A DNA stretch of 64,000 nucleotides from Flavobacteriales bacterium (lineage in GTDB: Bacteria > Bacteroidota > Bacteroidia > Flavobacteriales > Weeksellaceae). A program made the translations under genes and the position numbers. The DNA is taken from the NCBI GenBank assembly GCA_900770875.1, contig CAAGLV010000077.1, positions 7,478 through 71,477 on the forward strand, in the 5' to 3' direction. A model generated the notes under the pieces. It had not been told where the DNA came from, did not search any database, and worked only from the letters and a program-made list of their open reading frames with translations. Positions 51,601 to 60,300 of the stretch are shown here, piece by piece; within the stretch, counting starts at the first letter, position 1, and each line of letters begins with the position of its first letter.

Positions 51601-51895
51601 CAATCTCTTGTGGCTCGTAAGCATTAAAGTCTTGATTCTTCGCGTACTTCTCTGAATAAGCTTGATCCATTTGCTCATTCATATAGTCTTGGTTATTGAC
51701 ATTTGAAGTAAGACCTAAATCTCCGTTAAAACCTTTTAAGTCTTTTTTGTTTTCTTTCTCTTTAATTAATCTATTTTGCTTTTCGTTTAAAGCTTTGATT
51801 TGAGAAAGAGCATCGCTCGTTGGATCGATTGTATTGCTTTGAGCAGCCTTTCTTTCCATTTGGCGACGTTTAATTATATCTCTGATATCTTCCAT
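39686..51895 (-). CDS. Giant virion RNA polymerase polyprotein with zincin motif
   Basis: This 4069-aa protein has the signature DYDGD at residues 2586-2590, preceded by TTGG. It is the DxDGD metal-binding loop of the two-barrel, YonO-like RNA polymerases that crAss-like phages carry in the virion to transcribe early genes. An HEVAH motif (1183-1187) in FFHEVAHIHFNLSR is a zincin metalloprotease signature and could process the polyprotein or act on host proteins. Other visible parts are a Glu/Lys-rich hinge with a tandem EKSQEQKIEE repeat (about 1030-1060), and hydrophobic Gly/Ala segments in the last 300 residues. At about twice the length of the well-studied phi14:2 enzyme, it is probably a fusion of several injected proteins. 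It overlaps the upstream gene by 1 bp. Confidence 0.88.
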   Translation of the reverse strand: MEDIRDIIKRRQMERKAAQSNTIDPTSDALSQIKALNEKQNRLIKEKENKKDLKGFNGDLGLTSNVNNQDYMNEQMDQAYSEKYAKNQDFNAYEPQEIEGSQDLDWLHENWASKIGKSLINGTGDVVKSMGDALQYASSLGFLNGNEGWSENPLQMIGDLLHEKGAMDTRESLDLSKQNDLIDLISNPDFWLTEAPKMIPQLIDTIAIGHGVGGLASKVGQKAASKLLLKEVAQEGGELAAKNAARYTSRAKGLLGEVKGTTQGVYQGAKRGANEVAGSGSGVMSRVFTDTGKYTKTFGEISNGVAGGAAMNVKLGMQNGTEVYNTYANLTDPKTGEVLFTPQEAGEMARNTLLNQMAYMGADIASFMLVYGKNNALKAGLENSSIEPIKKISKLFSNSQKYLPGRLAKLSGQATLEGVEESFQESWEDWAKLKAFYEKTGSFEHYQGTLPKSMKESGKLGSFMDYYISDENKTTRNLSGILGALMGGTFNINEVINKNADQAYNMYNRAENLSRSSIKGTEDDAAKIHHINSTMSEMIMQNKEDLFVPFINHLAEKGVITEEDLSYFQGNFDKLAQKANEVRGIESLNGKVAFMDNFAEEIAANDQINTLHQKMLDAIAFHQKNIKNPSDLKNAIANEKKNFKDSAELLAKKIIVSQNNQQQLLAGKPAIMIDNYLDPDMAKEGVNPKIKRKDMNQGQIVTANMRNQLRRQANAMVNQMVDGDQSTNENSENKSTLDTVVDGAKSLYSKATEIAAKVLNTTAEKLEKAKNNAKERKYDESNLEQVTPQAYEQFQKDGTVSSGILNEIARKKIDNEVLTQEEEEIFNKKKDVINSKVNHATNGITAKQYENADEQSKARVDLVRRLKASGNDFDILTDNDFDLLEDEDAFEQSAIELGMIESAVDAIKENQALNPKEVEAVAKYPEVFQEIASENNLANPTESLEKAVVDSDSLSAEEKAYFDRSAKRRAKASKESKIEERRRKLDEFNERRRIKKDEESKSIDEFEAVDTENELDENQEEVTQNEEEKSQEQKIEEEKSQEQKIEEALQEEAKGTATEATKKFLKDNLDKLKEKYPKLYNKLKRESIKEATQKLYEAAKTRSNKIINRGVDINHHLYPPSRLSQVRAVERRLEVMYPNANILVSTIDGMYKTMGIPATALAVNGMIFVDTETWDNNNKDFFHEVAHIHFNLSRNTRATKALIKELLKNKELIKFVKENYQDQVLYRINKTFKGRKFPGVDFKTETYQNLVDRIHKELGFKLSDAELKQELDKLITDGIIEEMPMDQQEILIDELFAINMEHQFDLQYKNKFFEEYTDEEKAAMNSDEPKDKRSALRRFIERKTGVDYLRRVGNALKNWIKTIKGQAEDMMKEEDPTTSILERYVDGLTDSNQRKLFNKKEKVIQAFLKGSNSKNYTNPSIRYKRLTEAEIAQQNHEKLIGEQIRIQNETQIDRRINSAKTKKVVSQDNQEEEQLENNLEEGRNENLFDKDRTLYLNKTSALIKSFSKVYNKSLRSRYLNQRKSGDKWEIPTFNGDALMVDLHDLAASAKSANEFISLIENSEFEEMFEFNDFLDTTRANDKYTYLNSFWMLAKDMKNVDSVQTYINKDGKVDVQSSLSMREKFLDERNFQNVIAAVSAFRKFTGNSMDNYKVSNENLIQFHVGQYDKFAQAVRNIQSDNFTDSDLLAITSFLGGNKNLLVDNKIVIDGKNRALDSVLVKYALDYDLSQNNIFKPVVGLDNKPVLKNGKVKTEVDPILRKIIRGLVVTDRKNKADFTVLNAEGNQVPSRQIQNALMRKLDEMNQDARSMKVQGFIRKYSRQRGEGLMSNKFLESFYERANSGQDVKIAQFLGVKNDKDGNYSDFSKNSANDNSINEFLMFLQTGNRTSTYMMDTGRYSDSPVSYLMEVPKLKTQDYFSLKNGKIVFSGEQSKYFIHTVNAYNSFQTKENQLTPMELKKALEKDIADELDFMNSNINAFVDMATMQPFLNEDKTALNLKGEEIVNQYVFNHFMNQTQFNQVMLPDVSGADLGKRAKALRSPGFNFKNTKFETLWFKDDQEEGLSDSMDDSGMYILEEDAQRIQDAFGNLMNLGLGYKLLHAGMEQQNPLFKGKNFYDKGYTTILSEEVVKRNPRLRGLYEAMLKRREQYISKVGKEAYEQSLTSSNQSHLVIAVPMSSVKVKNAAKQTVLPKSFTEDSSKFTLDDYLENGSNNDSHIHQLFNEAYYSGNQFVGLDGSNLIIQNSLDKVRNQINMPVQLSKFITTNGSLNGNLKALEEIQNDIVALQNEQLMDSVDVLQNGTLEEIQAHFKDSIDEDFVDTLQMDLLNQGLSLNTPAVRLLAVNTFMNRIRQSGNKLKTPGTIAQQKPAKHIKRATDLEGNDIEVFTNVSADTIKYANYLEMDKSNLSQSEIDAYEALSKRADMSEIDRINKYKGDNLKFYSVNEDGTTRPGEAVVPKYMANKVKARKYHIFDNSDKTKLSYYAAPEFGYGHPEQAQKYAQSLMKYAKEEGRIDKKMSVEEYMDNYKVLNKKGFVIGFYVPGDLISATRVPSHGPQSTGIFEVIDFDTTNGSQTQLPSEFALNTTGGDYDGDQVFIQHKQEGSKFNKIFDKIVKQWMSADMRDEITKRIDFEDETKAALTDIENQLGSTKDKSLIGSPKSRRQAFNDTIVSKNNVGSAANYHSFLSMLASYNTSIAKKIIIDGRIVDTFTDYSNAQRSRTIDSAKIFNIILDNAKYQYADRLGINEQTVGDSLILTNLGFDLKTVGLILNSNKYKEYVSKVASKRNMFTPAEANMELDSEADININTADINSKKNDSSIEALISLMSKVKSDMSDLSKIMGGHNRIETDPFVLTEQIEKIETLLNNDKQNQVLNISSDIKNNPLVQNYIEVAKTALSVREKFDPVSRKDYKDIFGKITSSSTKMIGENQKKQIHADMERVALSRLLGFNNISQEYKESLTDPNNPNNLYNRISKIITEKRNIILSGNNIHNTVTAYDASLLFSQALSVVTEGNNKFISLRSSYYNENTTEQEKELVRAEFNALDNQLKKDLMLYDMMVNGWEGRKSLFHIMDDNFKKEISRLSDLDVKNKDNQSISPRVKRDMEISLAEKNQSFYDSIVFNPFPKNKEGRPMLNSIFLKAKEGEVANKIWRKMKNGEAVTFFYYDKDSKKKFFVKFKGFNGEQISKFREKKISNNDDRFFYIVSEMAKDMFKKGNSNFIIEEIRDAYKGDIGYEKLTSIKDSDIKNNDPLEKTKKLNNPASYNQWIEHTKSGSSNFRFKKDFFLFENKMNRQQFDGAMEYPSFVSEADRSSAYNYYLREKKLADEDYKTINENTIKDMSTERILNLYNNYANKDQYAYANILTPLAKEVAKRIGDEQTEKYTQTKSDGRDISVVQKYFMSDNIPSNHPMVQGIVRHMENAYKTFSKEQNLYQNKLQDATNALYKEQLGYAIKDGTIIDKIKALIDYLFKNKEEFYTKLYGPLITYDNVQKTDPKGKSYEMKVLRYKDESQIIKEHLEGNVSDAQLAFYKATREIFNDLVKHQNLKKGEGSGFIPHVSPGQMEAFSRRGLLGLMNVSKPIESGLGDVKINFVDPNTGEEIMNASMRDVEFFFSNDIIAKGNKTSNAQQLFKLRKKALKLLKQGINEDGTRIETSDITAGTVIGENFSDRFFNSGSKQSNNFVTLDLNKAFGDYIHSTLFINGNDNFSGMKSMLPMIDGALALLDTKGQSNMKEYVQSIWKDNFLKGVKKNNTWTPDALKAIGISSDKVIDFITRGSLVYWLGYKGLALSSGLYAIGNVLNGKFNNIANAGGKDWVKGEKRFWLGKSGKFSLKDPLKGVREANQILKEIGFMDINIYEDVSITRKNSLENFFMNIALTPMTYSERWIQGVHFLGMLSDDQWNKILANGKDGLSVEELNMLEDKVKLSHGKGYQATDQRMIQMYSWGRMMLQFSRHIPTVIYNNFGAKDKNIYGQDHIGAYRQVYNVIQQAVIGKMKPADFKKYVNSLEGEEKRKFYSGLMGFGMLATAGALATAGADNKYVNDLASDTNIFFDVDRLGYKLTTPPALGMISKL

Positions 51896-53892
51896 TATTT
51901 ATTCGATAAGAATTTAGAATTATTAATCCAATTTTGGTAAAACGTTTTATTATAAGAGTTCGGATCTTTAGAAGCTATATGCTGAATAATAGTCTGGTCC
52001 GAAGCTCCTTGTTTCATCAAATCTAATACCTTTTGGTCAATATATTTATTGATCTGTCCTGAGTCAACCCAGTTAGCAAATTGATTTGGATCACCCTCCA
52101 TTCCGGTTAACGCAACATAGAATGACATAAATAAATTTGTTCTGTTCTTAGCACCGACACTATTAATTTGAGCCTGCTTATGAACTTTATGCATAGCGTT
52201 CGGATCGTTTGTTACTTGCTCTAAGAATAGTTTATTAGAAGATGCTGATTGGCGTTTAGTTTCCTTAATCTGTTCATTTTTAGTATAAATGTTTTGAGAC
52301 ATTTTTCTTTGAGAAGTTAAAACATCTGCTGGAGCATTTTTAGAATAAGCAGTTTGAATAGGAACAGATGATGTATCAAAAGGAACATATACTAATTCAT
52401 TATTAGACGGATCGCGTAAAGCGATAACGTTAGATAATTTTACGTTTTTATTTTTAGTATTAGCTACTAATTTCTTTCCGTATTCTTTATCTAAACCTCC
52501 GAAAGTTCCATATCTATCCATCATAATAACATCTTTACCGCTACCATCTTTTATCACACCTACAGATACAACACCTTCTACTTTAAAATCTCTAGGTTTA
52601 TTAACTCCAGATCTAAACCAAGCTGCATTATCAGAAAACTTAGTTCCGTCAGCAGAGAACCAGTTTTGGTCTTTTAGGATTAAATTTCTAACCATTCCTC
52701 TATCAACGATATCAGCACCTAAAACAGCTTTAGCTGCTGCTTCTCCATTAATAGAAGTTATTTTCATCCCGTTTTTAGGAGAATAAGAGTTTGATAAACC
52801 TCTTGCTACAATAGAGTTTTGTAAAGCACCTCCATAACCTTTTAACTTAAATGGAGTATATCCCATTTCAGAAGATTCTTTTGATAACGTAGCTATTTTC
52901 TTTTGCCAAAAATCTGGTCTAGAGAAACCGTCTGTAGTTACAGATTTACCATCTAAAGTATTTGTTACAAAGTTTACGTTAGCAATTTGAGATTCTTCTT
53001 CAAAACTTCCGGCAACAGCAGTACCCGCAGCAGTACTACCATCACCACCAGAAGCTAAAGACATTTTTTGATTATACTCTAAAAGCCACTTCTGTTTATC
53101 CCATTCAGATTCAGCTAATTTATCTTTACGATTTAAATCATATTGCCTAACGTTTTCATCGAATTGAGCTTGAGCTAAACCTCTTTGATAATTAGAACCT
53201 CTTTGTTTATATTGAGAACGTACATATTCAATCAAATCTCTTTCGTCCGGAGCTCCTAAATTTGGAAAAGACTTTCGGTAATTACCAACAATTTTAAGGT
53301 AATTATCTTTATGCTTTAAGATATTAATTGCTGGTACATCAGTATCCCAATCGTACTCATTTGACGGTGGAATGTCAATCTCTTGCATTTGACCCGTATA
53401 AGTAATCTTACCACCTCCGTTAGTTCTGTACTTATCTAAATTAGCTCTATCAACAGCGTTTATTAAATGGCTCTTACCTGTTTTTTCTAATTCTAAAATA
53501 GTAGCCATGTTTTTAGAATTATCTTGATAATTAGCCATATCCTCAGAACTAAGAATAGAGGACTTGTAGTCCTCTATTAAAGCTCTACCACCAGAAGCAA
53601 GAAAATTAGTGTACTTTCCTCCCGAAGCTTGTAGCTGTGTTGCTATTGACCTGAATTGAGCACGAGCTCTATTTCTAATGGCTATTTTATCAGGAGTAAG
53701 CAACATATCAGTTTCTTTTCTAATTTGCTCTTGCATTTGAGCAATCCTTGCTTGAGCATCCTCTTGTTTAGCTCTGTCATTATCTATCGTTGTTTTTAAC
53801 GATTGTAAGACATTCAAATTGTCTTTGGCTTGTTCCATAGAATTGTTTGAATGAAACAATCCTGAATAACCTTGATTAGAACCTCCTGGCAT
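51895..53892 (-). CDS. Virion (probably injected) protein, unknown
   Basis: This 665-aa, Gln/Asn/Lys-rich, mainly helical protein has a coiled-coil N-terminus (about 25-75) and a globular middle. Starts and stops overlap those of both neighbours by 1 bp, so it is translated with the polymerase and the transglycosylase. In crAss-like phages this position holds cargo proteins stored in the tail and ejected with DNA. No motif was recognised. Confidence 0.65.
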   Translation of the reverse strand: MPGGSNQGYSGLFHSNNSMEQAKDNLNVLQSLKTTIDNDRAKQEDAQARIAQMQEQIRKETDMLLTPDKIAIRNRARAQFRSIATQLQASGGKYTNFLASGGRALIEDYKSSILSSEDMANYQDNSKNMATILELEKTGKSHLINAVDRANLDKYRTNGGGKITYTGQMQEIDIPPSNEYDWDTDVPAINILKHKDNYLKIVGNYRKSFPNLGAPDERDLIEYVRSQYKQRGSNYQRGLAQAQFDENVRQYDLNRKDKLAESEWDKQKWLLEYNQKMSLASGGDGSTAAGTAVAGSFEEESQIANVNFVTNTLDGKSVTTDGFSRPDFWQKKIATLSKESSEMGYTPFKLKGYGGALQNSIVARGLSNSYSPKNGMKITSINGEAAAKAVLGADIVDRGMVRNLILKDQNWFSADGTKFSDNAAWFRSGVNKPRDFKVEGVVSVGVIKDGSGKDVIMMDRYGTFGGLDKEYGKKLVANTKNKNVKLSNVIALRDPSNNELVYVPFDTSSVPIQTAYSKNAPADVLTSQRKMSQNIYTKNEQIKETKRQSASSNKLFLEQVTNDPNAMHKVHKQAQINSVGAKNRTNLFMSFYVALTGMEGDPNQFANWVDSGQINKYIDQKVLDLMKQGASDQTIIQHIASKDPNSYNKTFYQNWINNSKFLSNK

Positions 53893-56588
53893 TATATTTT
53901 AGTATTTTGATTATCAATTAAACTAAGAACATTTTGAAAAATGTTATTTTGTATATTATCTGCTAAATTAAAAGAAGATTGATTATTTTGAGATTCATCA
54001 GCTTTTGGTTGTTCTGTAACAGGAGAAGCTAACTCTAAAGCTTTTTGAGGGTCCATAATACTATTATCTATCTTATTTTGATTCAAAATATTATTAGTAA
54101 AGAATTCATTAGGATTTTTACTAACCTTATCTAAATCAACTTTATCTCTATTTTGAATTAAATAATCTATATAAGCATTACCATCTTGAGCAGTATAATT
54201 AGGGTTAGCTTTTAACCAACTCGTTACAGCTAATTTCTCATTATCATTAAGAGAAGATGTAGCTTTTGTTTTAAAAGCGTTCATAGCTGCATTATTTTTT
54301 TCAAGCTCATTTCTTTGGGCAACCATATAAGAATAAGTGCCTTTTTCTCTACCGGTTCCATCATCTTTTAATAAGGGATTATAACCTAACATATCATTAA
54401 GCATGTAAGATTCTGCTATATGATAAGCTGAACCAGGTTTCTTATTTTCATAATCATTTATTGATTTAGAAAAAGCAGACCAAGCAGCTTGAGTTAAATC
54501 TCCTCCGTTACGGCGTTTTTCTTGAGCGATTAAATACTCTCTTTCGTTGTTAGTACGTTCAACATCGTTATCATGCTCAGAAATGTATTTCATAGCTTCT
54601 CCGTAAGCTTGCAATCCCTCCATTTTCATTTTAGAGTCTGCGATTTGAATTTCACCTAAAGACATATTCTTTTGAGCGTCTAATCGACCTAAATTACCAA
54701 GAACAGTATTTCTATGTCCTCCTGAAGCTTTTACAATTTGAGCGATACCACTTGAGTAAGCTTCTGTTATTTTATTATAAGCTGCTGCTTCATCTTCTAT
54801 TGATAAACCTCGTTTTGCTATTTCAGCCATTTGAGAAGCGTAAGATTCAAATGCACCACTTACTCTATCATTTCTAAGAGGATTGTTTTCGTCTTGCATA
54901 GATAAACCAGTAACTATACCTCCAAATGAATTAGCTAAATCAGTAATAGGAAGATTATCTTTATAATCGCCTTTATCGTACTTAAAACTATTATCAGCGA
55001 TTAATTCAGATGTAGTCATTTCATCGTTAAAATAACTTAAATCATTATCCCTTTTCTCTTGAACTTCTTTTTCTGCAGTAGCTTTTTTCTCTTTCTCAAG
55101 ATGTTCAATCCATTTATCCGGAGTATTTTCACTTGGTCCAGAAGATGATGAAGAATCAAATTTATTGATATCATAAGGATTAACAACATCGCCACTTAAA
55201 TCAGATTCATCATAATTATTAGAGAAAAGACTAGTATCAATTCCTTTAATTCCATTTGTAATAGTACTAGCATCGTAAGCAACCTTTTTTAATTTATTAG
55301 TTAAAGAAAAAGATTCCGGGGTTGGCTTATAAGCATGATCAGAAAAAGCGTTAAACTTTACTGAATGATCCAATCCTATTGCTTCACTCAAATAAACATT
55401 TCCTTTTTTATCTACTTGAAAAAAATTAATTCCTTGACCGTTAAAAAACTCTTTTTGAGTTCTATTTAAGAAAGAGTTTAATTTGCTAAAATCTTTTACA
55501 TAAACCTTACCTTCATCTTTAGTACTGTTAAATAATTCAGGGTGCTCTTTAATTAAGTTCTTTTCAGCTTGAGTTAAATCTTTAGCATTGATTTTAACTC
55601 CGTTTATTTTCTCTTTGATATTGCCATCATCAGTTTTCGTTCTTTGAGCTTTATATTGAGCTTTATTAAGAATATTCGTGATAAGGTTATAAGCTTCTGC
55701 TCTTTTATATTTAGAGTTTTTTAAATCTTGAGTTTCTTTAGAAATACTTTGATTGATAAAATCAGTATAACCCATTTTATCATATTTATGCATTACACCG
55801 ATAGCAAGCTCATTAAGCTGTTCATTACTCCAACCTTCTGACTTAGCTTGAATTTCTAAATCAGTCATTTCTTTCTTATAATCATTATAAGCTTTAAGAC
55901 CACCATTAACATTAAATTTAATACTAGAGGGATCTACTATTTTTGTTGATTTAGGATTAGACAAATAACCTAAGATAGCTTCTGTTCTTTGAGTTTTATT
56001 TCCTAAATAATTTCCTTTAGCATCTTTAGGCATGCCTAAAGCAGAATATACACCTTGATTGAAATTCTTTAAATATAAATTACCATTTGTTCCATCTTTA
56101 GATTTATAATTTACAATACCAGCTTTTAAATTTGCTTTAGCTGTGCCAGAACCTTGATGATGAATAATAGCATAAATCTCATCCATTCTAAGATTATTAT
56201 TTCGACCATATTGTTTATATAAATCTAAAGTTTCTCTATAAGAACGATCTAAATGGAAATCCATAAAAGATTCTTGCAAAGCTGGGCTATTCAAGAAAGC
56301 TTGTTGAGGATTTTTCTTCCATGCATCAGATTCTACTAAAGTTTTAAATCTTGCATCTTTAGCAGCAAAAGCTTTAATATCTTTATTCCATTCAGACCAA
56401 AGGAATTGATACTTACCTGTTGCAGAAGAAATCTTACTTTTCTCATTGTATCTATTTCTTGATTCTACATAACCAAGACCTTTTTTAACTAAATACTTGA
56501 AATCAGATTTAGACAAAACACCTTTATTCGCTCCTGAATTAGATGATGTTTTTCTTATCGTAGAATTATCATATTGTTTCTTTGCCAT
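53892..56588 (-). CDS. Virion protein with N-terminal lytic transglycosylase domain
   Basis: This 898-aa protein contains GYVESRNRYNEKSKISSATG then KYQF (residues 39-62), a soluble-lytic-transglycosylase signature: the catalytic Glu (E42) followed by Ser, then the GxYQF-type segment. The domain extends to about residue 170. The remainder is a long helical, Asn/Lys-rich region typical of ejected virion proteins. It would open peptidoglycan locally so that DNA and the RNA polymerase can enter. 1-bp overlaps join it to its neighbours. Confidence 0.75.
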   Translation of the reverse strand: MAKKQYDNSTIRKTSSNSGANKGVLSKSDFKYLVKKGLGYVESRNRYNEKSKISSATGKYQFLWSEWNKDIKAFAAKDARFKTLVESDAWKKNPQQAFLNSPALQESFMDFHLDRSYRETLDLYKQYGRNNNLRMDEIYAIIHHQGSGTAKANLKAGIVNYKSKDGTNGNLYLKNFNQGVYSALGMPKDAKGNYLGNKTQRTEAILGYLSNPKSTKIVDPSSIKFNVNGGLKAYNDYKKEMTDLEIQAKSEGWSNEQLNELAIGVMHKYDKMGYTDFINQSISKETQDLKNSKYKRAEAYNLITNILNKAQYKAQRTKTDDGNIKEKINGVKINAKDLTQAEKNLIKEHPELFNSTKDEGKVYVKDFSKLNSFLNRTQKEFFNGQGINFFQVDKKGNVYLSEAIGLDHSVKFNAFSDHAYKPTPESFSLTNKLKKVAYDASTITNGIKGIDTSLFSNNYDESDLSGDVVNPYDINKFDSSSSSGPSENTPDKWIEHLEKEKKATAEKEVQEKRDNDLSYFNDEMTTSELIADNSFKYDKGDYKDNLPITDLANSFGGIVTGLSMQDENNPLRNDRVSGAFESYASQMAEIAKRGLSIEDEAAAYNKITEAYSSGIAQIVKASGGHRNTVLGNLGRLDAQKNMSLGEIQIADSKMKMEGLQAYGEAMKYISEHDNDVERTNNEREYLIAQEKRRNGGDLTQAAWSAFSKSINDYENKKPGSAYHIAESYMLNDMLGYNPLLKDDGTGREKGTYSYMVAQRNELEKNNAAMNAFKTKATSSLNDNEKLAVTSWLKANPNYTAQDGNAYIDYLIQNRDKVDLDKVSKNPNEFFTNNILNQNKIDNSIMDPQKALELASPVTEQPKADESQNNQSSFNLADNIQNNIFQNVLSLIDNQNTKI

Positions 56589-57364
56589 TATAAGTAGTTT
56601 AATTTTGATTTATTCATTGATGTAAGTAAGGCAATATCTTTTTCAGCTTGCTTAATTTCGTATTCAGTGCGTCTTTCTTTTTCAGCTTGTTCAGCTAATT
56701 GATCGTTTTTCTTATCAATAGCTTTACCTCGTTTTTCTTTATCAGCACCTTTATTAATTAATCCGGCGCCAAAACCAACAACAGCTCCGACACCCATTCC
56801 AATAGGACCACCTATTTGACCTCCAAATTTAGCGGCTGACGCTGTTAATTGAGCTGTCTTAGCCCAAGACTCTGCCTCACTTCCGTCAGTTCCTTGTAGA
56901 GCAGAAAAAGCGTTATTACCAAATTGCAATGATCCTGAAGCAATACCACTCCAATCTGTTCCTTCGGATTGAACGGGAACTCTATCTAAAGCTTCTTGAG
57001 ATGCATTTTGTAGATTATTTGTATAGCTTGTTCCAGGTAATATTTTTGAATTAAAATTAGCTACATAATCTTGAGCAGTTTTATTTACATCGATTAATCC
57101 TTGAGCAGCTTCATTATTATTAATAATACGACTATTAGCGCCATGAGGAGCTAATGATTGTGGAGAAGATAAACCTTCTTTATAAAATGAATCGTTTACA
57201 TTTATCCCGTCTGTAGGATTAGAACTTAAAAAAGGATCATTCGACTGAATACCATTTCCTATATATTGTGGGTTAGCGTAGTATTCTTCCCATAGTTTTT
57301 TATTACGCTCAATAGTACCTAACGAAGTTTTTATTTCGTTTAAATCTATATTGAATTTAGCCAT
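56588..57364 (-). CDS. Virion protein with glycine-zipper hydrophobic segment
   Basis: This 258-aa protein has an Asn/Ser-rich N-terminal part, and a Gly-rich hydrophobic stretch (GGQIGGPIGMGVGAVVGFGA, about residues 183-202) that could insert into a membrane. The C-terminus is charged and helical (RGKAIDKKNDQLAEQAEKER). This fits a small ejected protein that forms or lines a channel through the host envelope. The function is inference from pattern and neighbours. Confidence 0.65.
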   Translation of the reverse strand: MAKFNIDLNEIKTSLGTIERNKKLWEEYYANPQYIGNGIQSNDPFLSSNPTDGINVNDSFYKEGLSSPQSLAPHGANSRIINNNEAAQGLIDVNKTAQDYVANFNSKILPGTSYTNNLQNASQEALDRVPVQSEGTDWSGIASGSLQFGNNAFSALQGTDGSEAESWAKTAQLTASAAKFGGQIGGPIGMGVGAVVGFGAGLINKGADKEKRGKAIDKKNDQLAEQAEKERRTEYEIKQAEKDIALLTSMNKSKLNYL

Positions 57365-57365
57365 A

Positions 57366-60300
57366 TTATTGATATGAATTTCTTACAAAATTAGTTATTG
57401 AATAGATAGAAACTTTACTATCATTTTTAGATTCTACTTCTAAATCGTATTCTAACCAAACACCTCTTGTATCTGATCGTTCTGTTCTATTCTTTAAAGG
57501 GAAAGAATGAACACCCTCTTGTATCTTGTATCTATGATGAGTTCCGTTAATGGTTTTAGTACCACTAAAATCTGTATTTAAATTTACGGATTTAATAGGG
57601 TAATTTACATTAGTGATAATCTTAGAATCTGGGAAAATAAGAGTTGTAATACCATCGAAAGTACTTGTTACTTTCATTTTAAGATTGTATTTATTTCCTC
57701 GTATATTCATTGGAGAACCTACATTAAGTTTGTCAAGAAATGTATATTCTTCTTTTTGATAAGGGATATATAAATCGTTATTCCAATTGATGTATAAATC
57801 TTCATTATAATTCATATAACCATTAAAACACTTAATTTTTTCGTTATAAGAAATTGCAATGCCACTTCCGTCGTCAAACTTTAATCTAAGGTTTGTTTCT
57901 TTATATTTATCATCAAACCAACCTTCTACGTCTATAATTTTATTTGGGAATCTATTTCTAAAATCTATAGATAGATTCTGCTCAAATAATTTAGGAATAT
58001 TAACTCTAACGAATTCTTTTTTTCTTTCATCGAAAAACGAGAATCCTTCTACGATGCTAGTAGATGAAACCGGAGACACGACTGATCGTCTAATAGAAGT
58101 TCCATAATCAGAAATAACTTGATGATTAGAAACGCCTTGCCCTGTACCTTGCTGAATAGATATTTGACCATTAGAAGTATCCATCATTGTATTTTCATCT
58201 ATAAATAATCTTGATGTTTGATGCTCTTGTATAGCATAAACATTATTCAAATCAGAAGCTAGATTATACACTTTCCCTTTTTCTTTTTCAAGCTCATAGA
58301 AATTATTAGTTTTAAACACTAAGTAACTATCAATTTCTTCTCCATAAAGTTTAGTTTCCGACACAGCTATTATATTGCCCATATCAGGATCATCTTTAAA
58401 TTTATAAGGAGTAGGTATGTAGGAATTAATACCTTTTGTTTGAAAATAAGCTTTATTAATATCTTCAAGAACTGGGCTTCTAAAATCTAACTTCTCATTA
58501 TGTTTATAAAAAGAATTAGTATAATCTAAACGTGGCTCAGCTTTACTTTCAACAGCTACAACATAACACCAAGCTCCGTTTCTTGCTACACCAATATCAT
58601 CACCAATTTCTCCACAATTACCACCATTACGAATAGAGAAATTTTTATAAATACTTTCGCTATGATACATATTCTTATTTCTAAAAAATAGAGTTGTATA
58701 AACATCACCATTTACATCAAAAACTTGTGTAGCGTTAGATTCTTGATTTAATGGAATAGTATCAGATAATGAAACATAAATATTACTTGCAAAAGCTCTT
58801 TCACTTCTTCCTCCGTAAACATTCTCATCATTATTCAATATTAAATTAAATAAACCATGAGTATCGTAACCTCCTAACATATCTCCTGGAGAAGTTCTAT
58901 CACGATCTACAAAAACAGGAACTATAGGCGTTTGATTGATAAAGGAATCAGAAAAAGCATTTTCGGCAGTTTTAATAATAATAGTTTTTCTTCCTGGAGA
59001 ATAATTACTTGATTTTAATAATCCAGACTTTTCTTCTCCATTTTTACAATGATCCTCTTTTCTTCCGTATGAGTTCCAATACCAAGACGGATATTGAGTA
59101 GTGAAAGCATTATTAGAAATTTCAAAGTTTTCACCAAAATTATAACCAGGTATAATCTCTCCAATTTGCAAAGCTTCCGAATGATTAATATTTAATTCAG
59201 CGTTATCACCAGCTCTTTCAATAAAAACATTAATATCAACACACATAGGTTTTCTATCTTCTTCTCCTTCTAATTGATCGTAATAAACTTTTCGAGAAAA
59301 AGAAGGATAAGCTTCTGTATCAAACTCAACCCAAGTAATAGAAGAATAATTGTTTTTGATATGCTTATTCGGTTCTATATTTAATCGACCTACTCTTTTT
59401 ACTTTACATATCGATATTAAATTAGAATCCTCAGTATCATAAACAAAGTCCGGAGAATCAAAATAAAAAAGTTTTCTATTAGTAACAACACGTTCAGTCC
59501 AACTACTCTCATAAGGACCTGCTGGCTTAACATCATAAAGTTCTAAACCTTTTTTATCATACAAAGGACCTCCTTGTTGTGGTAATCTCCACTTATTAGT
59601 AACCTTTTCAGGTAAATTAACTCTATCCGTTCTATCCCATTGCTGTATGCGTTCTAATGGAGCTGAAATACCTTGTGCTAAAATTGTTCTATTAGAACCG
59701 GTACGCTCTACATAAACAAGCTTGTACATAGATATAGCTTTTTGTAGATCACAAGACATACGAACTTCAACTTTTAATGTAATCCTTTGTAGGTACATTT
59801 TATTATTGATTACGTAAGAGTTTCTATAAATTTCTTGATTAGATATTAAATTACCAAAATCATCAATTCTTAGAATTTTATCTCCTAATGCCGGAACATA
59901 AATATCTCCTAAAGGAATAACAAACATTTCTTCTCCTTTAGAATCATAAGGAAGTAAACCTATTCTATAAGTTTCACCTTTCATAAAACCTTTCTTAAGA
60001 GAAGGATTTCTCATGTTAAATAAAGGCTTGCTTTCTTTAAAAGGCTGAGTAGCTTTAGTCATAATTTCTTCATCTTCCACATTGAAAGTAATTCTAATAC
60101 CATTACCTTTTGTAAAACCTAAAGATTGAGCACCGTAAACCATAGTTCCTGGAGCGTCTAGATTGTTTAAATCAAACTCATCTTCGTATTGAGGGATGTA
60201 TTGTTCTGTGTTAAAAACAAGCTTATAATCACTCATTCTATAGCTAGAATCTCTTAAACTCCAAATCATTTTACCTTCTATCATTTCTACTTTAAGAGTC

